Shown one piece after another: positions 56,870 through 64,000 of a stretch of DNA of 64,000 nucleotides; within the stretch, counting starts at the first letter, position 1, and each line of letters starts with the position of its first letter. The DNA is from Icerya purchasi. Taxonomy: Eukaryota; Arthropoda; Insecta; Hemiptera; Monophlebidae. Under the pieces are notes generated by a model. It did no database searches and was not told the DNA's origin. It saw only the letters and a program-made list of their open reading frames with translations. The position numbers and the translations under genes are program-made. The DNA lies in NCBI GenBank assembly GCA_039619475.1, contig CM077115.1:477908400-477972399 (forward strand), read 5' to 3'.

Positions 56870-57805
56870 GTATTAATTTATCAACCCGTCCTTTCCTACG
56901 GTATAAAATTCTGGGGTGGTAGAGCAAGTTGTCATATTCGACCTATAAAAGTCTTGCATAATGCAGTACTTAAAATGATACAGTTTCGAAATAACAGTAA
57001 AATAGAGCACGACATTATGACAGTTGAAACCCTATACAAAACAAATTTGCTATATTTTGTAATTAACAATAAACACAAGTTTGAAATTTCTTTATTGGTG
57101 GGGGTACCACCAGATCCTCTAATACTTACTCTGCCACAGTGCCTAAATCCTTCAAATATCATACAAGATTGCAAGTGAGGTATTTAGCTGCTACCACCTT
57201 CAATTCATTTTCACCTGAAGCTAGGTATCATATACTAAATTATAAACGACGCCATAAGCATTTAAAAAATCTTTTCAGCTGAAACTTGATTACTACATAG
57301 GCTTTCTTCCAAATCATAACATTTCCTGAAATCAGTGCATGCATACCTTTGAACATGAATTTTGAGTAACTAGTGTTAGAGCAAATTAAGGGAAGGATAG
57401 TAAATTCTAAATCTTTATTATACAATTGTATTTTCTTGATCCAAAACGAAAGTATCTGACTGATGGGTTGGTTTATAATTTTATTACACTGCAAATAATT
57501 TCGTGCTTCCTTGTCCGGTTTCTGTGGATAAATGGAGCAAACATTTAAACATTTCATAAAATTCTTATTTCATTTTTATTTGTATTTTTTTTTTACTGTT
57601 TTCTTATATATTACAATTACCCTGTAAATGTTAGGCGAAGTTAATAAGAAATTGTGTTTATACTGTTATTTTATAAAGGTTTGTGCTTTTGTTTGTAAAT
57701 AGTTGTACACAAGCTTAATTTTCAGATATTAGAATAATATTCCATCACTCGAGCATTATTTGCGCATAGATCGTATTTATGTAATAATAATAATAATAAT
57801 AATAA
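56870..57805 (+). mobile_element. CR1/L2-like LINE 3' fragment with (TAA)n tail
   Basis: The coding trace starts PVLSYGIKFWGGRASCHIRP (the YGI-WGG block after RT), continues KVLHNAVLKMIQF and TVETLYKTNLLYFV, and after a frameshift at about 57170 reads RLQVRYLAATTFNSFSPEAR (the LA--FN-LP-E-R end). Coding ends near 57285. About 500 bases of AT-rich UTR lead to a (TAA)n tract at 57781-57805. Whether the tract belongs to this copy is uncertain. Confidence 0.6.
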
Positions 57806-57809
57806 AGCT

Positions 57810-59890
57810 ATTTTGATTTGATTCGATTTGATTAAGAAGATTTTGGCTTGCAATATCGACCTGAGGAATTTTCTAGATGTCGGTCCGATATCGTTTCTGA
57901 AATCGTTGCACCTTTAATCGAAAGATGAATCCGTAAAACGCTTTTTCGCAAAACCCCTTTTCGCATCCTTGGTCCCGAAAATTGACGATCACTCGTCTCC
58001 ACTTTGACCATTGAAACTTGATTTCGTTTTCCTATTGCCGTTTTACTACATCATCTTTTATATCCCAATCTGCTGACTCGTATTTATTTTAAAACGTGCA
58101 CGACTCCCCCCCTTGTTGCTTTTCCGATTATTTTCGTCTATATCGTTTTTGTATTTTTAGCGTTTGTTCGTGTTGAATTTCGATTAGCTTTTTCTCTGAC
58201 ACAATGATGTCTGGCAAAAAAAAAAGAGCCCTAATTAAAAACGCTTTATTAGGTGATCTTGAAAACTAATATTTTCCGTTGCGCGTACAGTGTGAAAAGC
58301 CGGTTAGGTATTTAACGCAATCAGTCCAGACCATTATTTGGGAAAGTAACTGTGCTCCTTCCCGGAATCAATTCGATTTTCTACGGATTATCGAAAAAAT
58401 ATCTATGTTAAAAAACAGTTGAAACTTGTGGCAAGGAATTATTTTGCCATCGAGAGGGTTGCCAGTAAGAGAGGGTAATTTTGGTAATAAAGCAAGGTAC
58501 ATAGTAAGCGAAGTTTAAGGAAATACGTATTCCTAAGACGATACCAAAAGCGAAATAATGAACAATTGAATTAAACTTGGAGGAACACCTGCAGTTAATA
58601 GCGGGGATGAGGCGACAGATTTATGGATACTAAGAAAAGGAAGGTCGGAATTTAATTATTATAATAATAAAGTTGACAAGGTAGCCTGGCAGTAATATAT
58701 TCCCCAGCGACAGCTAATGCGATTATTCACTTTCATTGCAGTATTCCTTCGGGGCACAGTACGAAATTTCGGTAAAAATAATTATTACTGTAAACGTGAG
58801 GTTGTTATCTCGTTCATTTTTTGATAAATAGATTAAAAATGTGAAATACGCGCGGAAAATACATTATACGGAGGTTTTTTTTCATTGTACAAAGCAAAAA
58901 GAATCGAATTGTAAAGTAATTTTTTATAACGAACAAAGAATATATATATATATATATATATATAAATATTATAGGTGTTCATCGTTTTTAATGAAGTAAA
59001 GAAATAAAGGTAAAAATATTAGAACATATAAAAGAAATTGACACTTGCTGTTCGAATTTTGATTCGTAGGTGAAATTAAAGTTGTAATATAGAATAAGAA
59101 AACATCAAATTAAACGATGCTTCATTAGTCAACAGAACATCGTCGAGAATTTCTTTATGACCTTTTTCTCTATTTTCCTTTTTACTGATTATGGCGACAT
59201 TCTTAAATTACCTATTTGAAAGAAGTCCACCGTCTAATGTAAACCGAGAGTAGACTGAATGTTTTTCCGACGAGCACAGTTCAATCTGTACCGTCGATTT
59301 CGTTTGTTTTTAATTTAAGAGAGATATCTTCTTTTTCGACATTGAGGCCTGGTAAGAAAATACATAATTCATACGTGTATCTTTTCCATGAAACATAAGA
59401 TTACGAGCATACTAACAATCATTATCGGTGTGATTTTGACGATTTTTGGTTCGTTTAGAATGGATTTTTCGAATTTAATAAATTTCAGGTTATCTGCTAA
59501 TATTTTTTAAAAATAATTCTCGGCTATTTAACTCTTCCTGACTTCTGTTGAATTTTCAGCATTTCCGAAAAATTCCATATAATTTCCAATAAGCAGAAAT
59601 TACCTTTGTACATTATACAAAAATAAATTTGAAAATTTTCTTTGTCCTAAAAATTTTTCTTTTTTGAAGTAATTTTATTTTCAAAATTTACGCTTTACAC
59701 TAAAAACTAATTTATTAAAAGGCCGGATTTTAACATAAATTTAATTTCGCTCGGTATTTCAATCAAGGTTTTCTTTCAACTTACAAAATATACTTTATAT
59801 TCAGCAAAAATTACTTTTATACTTTATATTGTATGAAACAAAATTTATTCTTACACTTTGTAGTAGAAGTTTACCTTCTTTTATTATCAA
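57810..59890. other. no gene supported
   Basis: AT-rich DNA with an (AT)n tract at 58941-58965. No frame or repeat family recognised. Confidence 0.45.
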
Positions 59891-59904
59891 ATGTAGATAG
59901 AATT

Positions 59905-60260
59905 GTTTTTTGTTTTGTTTTTTTTTGGGGGGGGGGCAAGAGGAGAAACAATAGAAGACGATGGAAGTGAAAGAACTGATGCAATACTATAAGGAATATA
60001 AGTATGAAATGTAAGAAGTTGGAAGTAAAGAATGGAACGCTCTGATGACACGAGCGGAACATTCGAAAAGAATGAGGTCAGAATTATCTGGGAGGATGCA
60101 GGGAACAATAGAGTCTGCAAGTGAAAAACGATAGCGAGATGAAGGAAGGACATTATGATCGAAGCGTAGTCGACATAAGGAAGAAATACTATAACGTCGC
60201 AAAGAAGGAAAGTTATGAAACCAAGAATAAGACGGAAGAATGGGTTGAATAGAAAGATGA
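59905..60260 (-). mobile_element. I-family LINE C-terminal tail
   Basis: On the minus strand, FSLADSIVPCILPDNSDLIL and FECSA followed by SERSILYFQLLTF and IASVLSLPSSSIV match the C-terminal Cys/His end of the G-poor I family (compare CDANHVLFECS-LSRER and SYVLSLP). Frameshifts at about 60050-60110. The end runs into a C run and an A-rich tail (59905-59938), so the usual terminal hairpin has been lost or shortened. Confidence 0.6.
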
Positions 60261-60264
60261 AAAG

Positions 60265-60831
60265 GAATTAAAAAAGGAGGAAGGATATAAATCTGACCAA
60301 AATTTAAAATGGTTTATTTCTTAGACTTTATAAGTATGTTATTAGCAGTGTATTTGTCAGAAGAGAAGGCGCTTTATTTTCTGTTCAAGTGTGTTACCCG
60401 TGTCATTAGTTTGGCTTACGACTGCTTCACCATTCGCTACAGTAAACATTAAAGATTTTTTAATGTTTTTTTTTTTTTTTTTGTGGCGTCGCTTTAAATA
60501 CCATTTGGCCATTTTAATCTGTGGTTGCATTGGAAAGGTTTGTTTTTCATTACGGGTTATTTTTGTTTTGTGTTTTGTCTGTCGACTTCTTTTTCCACTC
60601 AAACCTCGGGAGTTGGAGTAACTTTTTTTTGGTCTAGTTTTACCCATTCAGCCTGTTTTTTACAGTCAGTAAGTCCAATGGTGTTATATTTTAAATTTAG
60701 CGTCTTTCATATATAGGTAACGTTTGAGCCAATAAATCTGTAGATCGTGGTAACGTCTCATATATACTTTTATACACTTTTTCATTAATGATCAGCGGGT
60801 TTAGTCCTGCAGCATATATATACACACACAC

Positions 60832-60868
<37 letters not shown>

Positions 60869-61015
60869 TTTGGTCATGGTTTTATTCGCTTTCCGATTTG
60901 CTGGAAAATTTTAAAGTGAATGTAGTGGGAGTTGATAAATTAAAAAACATACTATTTTTAATTATGGTCACGAAAAAATTGGAAATAATCGACCCAAATG
61001 GATACTTCAAACACG
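60265..61015. other. no gene; simple repeats
   Basis: Poly(T) at 60468-60482 and (TA)n at 60835-60864. A plus frame at 60870-61026 has LDKLKN-type sequence without assignment. Confidence 0.45.
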
Positions 61016-61024
61016 TAGTCGTTT

Positions 61025-62850
61025 AATAAATATGCAATGTGGTTTTCCATCAAATCGTTCGTCAAATGACCACCTGGTATATTTACAAAATTCCGTTTTA
61101 GAAGCTTTTGCCTAAAAAAGAACTTTTATCTTTGACTTCTCCAAAGCATTCGATATAATCTGAAAGCATAAAATAATATAACAACTGGTTGGTTGAAATA
61201 TTCACGGTCGATTAATTATTTTCAAGAAGAATTTCCTAAAAGATCAGGGTCAAAAATTTTTGTACCACGTCGCACCATCAGTGTGCCCGAAACAGGTTTA
61301 CAAGACATTGCGAATAATTTATAAATTTGAACTGAAAATTATGGTCTTCAAATATCTCTCAGTAAAACCAAGAGGGCCATTCATTTCTGCCACTCCTTCT
61401 CTGTTCGCAAAACATTGACCTCTTCTTGAACAATGCCGACAACATTCGACACCTCGGTTTAATATATGATTCAAAGCTTATTCGGAAATTCCATATCACC
61501 TATCTTATAACGATTTGCTTAAAAAAAATTAAATTTACTTCGAAAATTATCAGATAAAACTTGTGGCGTGGAAACAGATTCTTTATTGAAAATTCATAAA
61601 GCGTTAATAAGAGTTAAATGGATTCAGCTTTGTGGAAACTATATTGCTAAAATTGTTGCATGTTGTTTACCATAGAACTCTTTGATTAGGACTCGGAGTT
61701 CTCCTTTGAATCCAAATTAACTATCTGTTCCACGGAGCAATAAAAATACTTTTCAAATTTTTTATTCATTTTCATAGTAAGTCGCCAATATTAACGCGCA
61801 TCTAAATAATTAATCCTACCTCCCTATTATGCTAAACAATGTTCAAATCATATTCGTCCGTAAAATAACTCCCTTTAATTTCTATAACCTTCCTCTCTGA
61901 TGGGGCTACATTCAATTATTGTTGAATCTGCATTAACTGAGAAACATCACACCATGACGAAAATAGTACCGAAATCGGGCATAATTGAACTGATAAAGAA
62001 ATAACGTAGATGACGAACATTCCTATACAGGCGGATGGAAACGGAATAATGATTGCGGCAGTGCGCTAGTTCACATTGGCGCTACTGTCTACTGGTTGCT
62101 ACTGACACCGTACACGAGTATATTATCATTTAACTTTTCGGTATATTTCAAGTAGTTTTTCTAGCTTTACAGAAAAACTCGAAGGAAATAACTATTTTTA
62201 TCGATTCAATGTCCTCAATTGAAAACGGGAAAAAAAAACCAAAGAGAAAAACAGCATCAAATAGCAAATTACCGTGGTCTCCAATGAGCCTGAAATTTCT
62301 TGATAACAATATTTCCATCTAAGCAAACACAATTCAAATCATGGTCGGATATCTACATTACCTTCTTTTCTAATCCTCATTCCTTTTACAAACTAATACA
62401 ACCTCTTCCCTCGTCACGGTCTTGCTTTGCTGATTTTCCTGGCCTCAGTCGTTTCATTATTTCCTCCGGAACACGTCTTCGTTACAAACCATAATTGTCT
62501 TCTTTCGTCTATTTTTTGTTTTGCTATGATTTCTTCTCTACAATGTATTTTTCAGATCACGACTGCGTTTGTGATGCGAATCATATTCTCTTTTTGAATG
62601 TTCTCTTCTTGTGCAGGAGCGCTCTCTTCTCCACACTAGGTTCTTCTTAAACTGCCTACTCCTTTTTGCGCTTCCTACATGCTTTCCTTTCCTTTACCAG
62701 ATGTTGTTCCAGCTTTAACAGAGAGTTCATTTCCTCTATTTTTCTATATATTAAAATTTAATATTTTGTGTTCCTAATTCTTGAATGACGGGTCATTGTC
62801 CTTGGCCCTCCCAAAAAAGCGGGGCATAAAAAAAGAATAAAGAAAACTAA
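61025..62850 (+). mobile_element. decayed I-clade LINE (RT, RNase H and C-terminal traces)
   Basis: The plus strand has QCGFPSNRSSNDHLVYLQNS, FIFDFSKAFDII (D-AFD), HGRLIIFKKNFLKDQ, then with the YADD region deleted SLSKTKRAIHFCHS and a KALIRVK block near 61600. RNase H traces occur at 62025-62200 (SYTGGWKRN, SALVHIGATVYWLLL). SWSDIYITFFSN, RFIISSGTRLRYKP and the Cys/His end VCDANHILF follow to 62640. The 3' end gggtcattgtccttggccct and an A-rich tail (62823-62835) close it. Stops throughout. Confidence 0.7.
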
Positions 62851-62854
62851 TTTT

Positions 62855-64000
62855 TAACGTAATTGAACAAAAATTAGCTAACGAAATTTTACAGCAGCTG
62901 GAGAGTTAATTTTTCATTTTTTCATCATTAAAATATGAGAAAAATACGAACGCCAAAAGTTTTACAACTGGATGGTTAAAAATTATGATGAACGCGAGTG
63001 ACTTGAAATATTATCAAAGTCAACTACCATGGAAAGTAGATTCGAATAAAGGAAATGAATTAGAAACCCCAACAGCGCCATTTACATGCCTACCACTGCA
63101 AGAAATATCCTGTTTGAAACTATTTAAAACCAACATATATGTGTAGTTTTATAAAGTACAGAAGGCGGCATCATGTTAACACTCAGAAATATATACATAA
63201 TAAAAATTATCGGTTTTAAGGATTATTTAAAAATTTAAAAAAAAACAAAAAATGCGTTAAAAATAGAAAAATAATTATTCGATAAAAGATATTTCTAATA
63301 TATATACTTAAAAATCGTATGATTATTCTTAAATAATACTGACTTTTTGAAGCTAGTAATCAAATTTCAATCAGTTTTTAACACTTAGCTCGTGGAAAGC
63401 GAGTGATTGTATTAGTTTTTCTTTTATTTTTATTTTTTTTTGGCCCGTTCATGAACCATTTGACACTACTATTAAGACGATTATTCGATTTGAAACTATA
63501 ATGTAGTAAATACATCAAACAAACGTGGCAGTCGATGTTTTAGCAAAACCCACGAATGCCCCCGTATAGAACTATTAGTAAAATACCTCCCACCACTGGA
63601 CACAGAAGTTCATAATGTGCTGGAAACGGCTAAGCGTTAAAAGTTGGTAAGGGAATCGATCATCGATAGTTTTTTAGCATAGTCGATTACTAGAAAAAAA
63701 AAAAATTAACGTACATAGGCAGACGTTGATACCGTTTAGTAAAATTAATTTCAACAAAATAACAAGAACCTGCTCACCTAATTTATTCTGTAATATATTC
63801 GTATGTATGTATTTTGTGGATATGGGCATATACTTGGTGTGCGTGCGTGTGAGTATTTATATGCGCGTATGATTATGTATATATCTGTATATTAGGAGTT
63901 ATGTAATTGTACATAGTTTCTACTCTGCTCATGTTACAAATTAGTTAGATTAAGTTGTAACACTGTTTTAAAAGTAGTGCTAATTTATTTACTATAATAA
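62855..64000. other. no gene supported; right edge
   Basis: AT-rich with a T/A run at 63420-63440 and (TATG)n-like simple sequence at 63795-63890. Nothing recognised. Confidence 0.45.

Noticed and set aside
1..64000. CRISPR array, bacterial operons, rRNA genes or integrated viral genes
   Set aside because: No regularly spaced repeats with unique spacers, no operon structure, no rRNA core motifs; the RT-containing elements are non-LTR retrotransposons with no envelope or capsid genes.

Overview
The window looks like AT-rich, gene-poor, transposon-dense DNA from a metazoan, most likely an insect or other arthropod. The inference rests on the mix of element types: non-LTR retrotransposons of the I, Jockey, CR1/L2-like and RTE groups, mariner, pogo-like, hAT and PIF/Harbinger DNA transposons, tRNA-derived SINEs and many AT, AAT and homopolymer tracts. 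Nothing looks bacterial: there are no operons, Shine-Dalgarno-led genes or rRNA. No species can be named from the sequence alone.

Only one stretch looks like host coding sequence with some confidence. It is an N-terminal exon on the minus strand that runs off the left edge (1-195), with a splice acceptor just upstream of its ATG. A possible terminal exon lies at 14343-14562 (minus). Almost every other coding-like segment belongs to a mobile element and is broken by stops, frameshifts or truncation. The exception is a 659-codon Jockey/I-type ORF2 at 30711-32690 (plus), which keeps its catalytic aspartates but is 5'-truncated.

Layout. 1-4,100: the exon, then purine-rich DNA with two degenerate tandem-repeat families (units about 180 bp and about 380 bp). 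4,500-6,300: a dispersed repeat, possibly Helitron-like. 7,600-10,000: a decayed I-clade LINE plus a second LINE 3' end. 11,360-11,464: a long palindrome. 12,341-13,592: a dead mariner. 13,985-14,310: a LINE tail. 15,512-15,830: a pogo-like MITE. 16,300-17,760: a CpG-richer, promoter-like patch. 19,080-20,190: a second copy of the dispersed repeat holding a SINE and a tRNA-like sequence. 21,450-23,800: an RTE-type element. 25,250-32,830: a compact LINE cluster of four elements or termini in both orientations. 34,567-39,200: more LINE tails and an RT fragment. 42,017-44,171: an hAT element with a perfect 8-bp target duplication. 44,334-44,918: a mariner-type deletion derivative with long terminal inverted repeats. 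46,203-46,496: a second SINE. 46,680-47,864: a PIF/Harbinger remnant. 52,975-62,850: further LINE fragments on both strands.

There is no pathway to reconstruct. The useful signal is the transposon archaeology: several LINE families end in a stem-loop directly before an A-rich or (TTA)n tail, elements are nested and head-to-head, and a few DNA transposons still have definable ends. The gaps between elements are AT-rich, and I saw no supportable gene in them.
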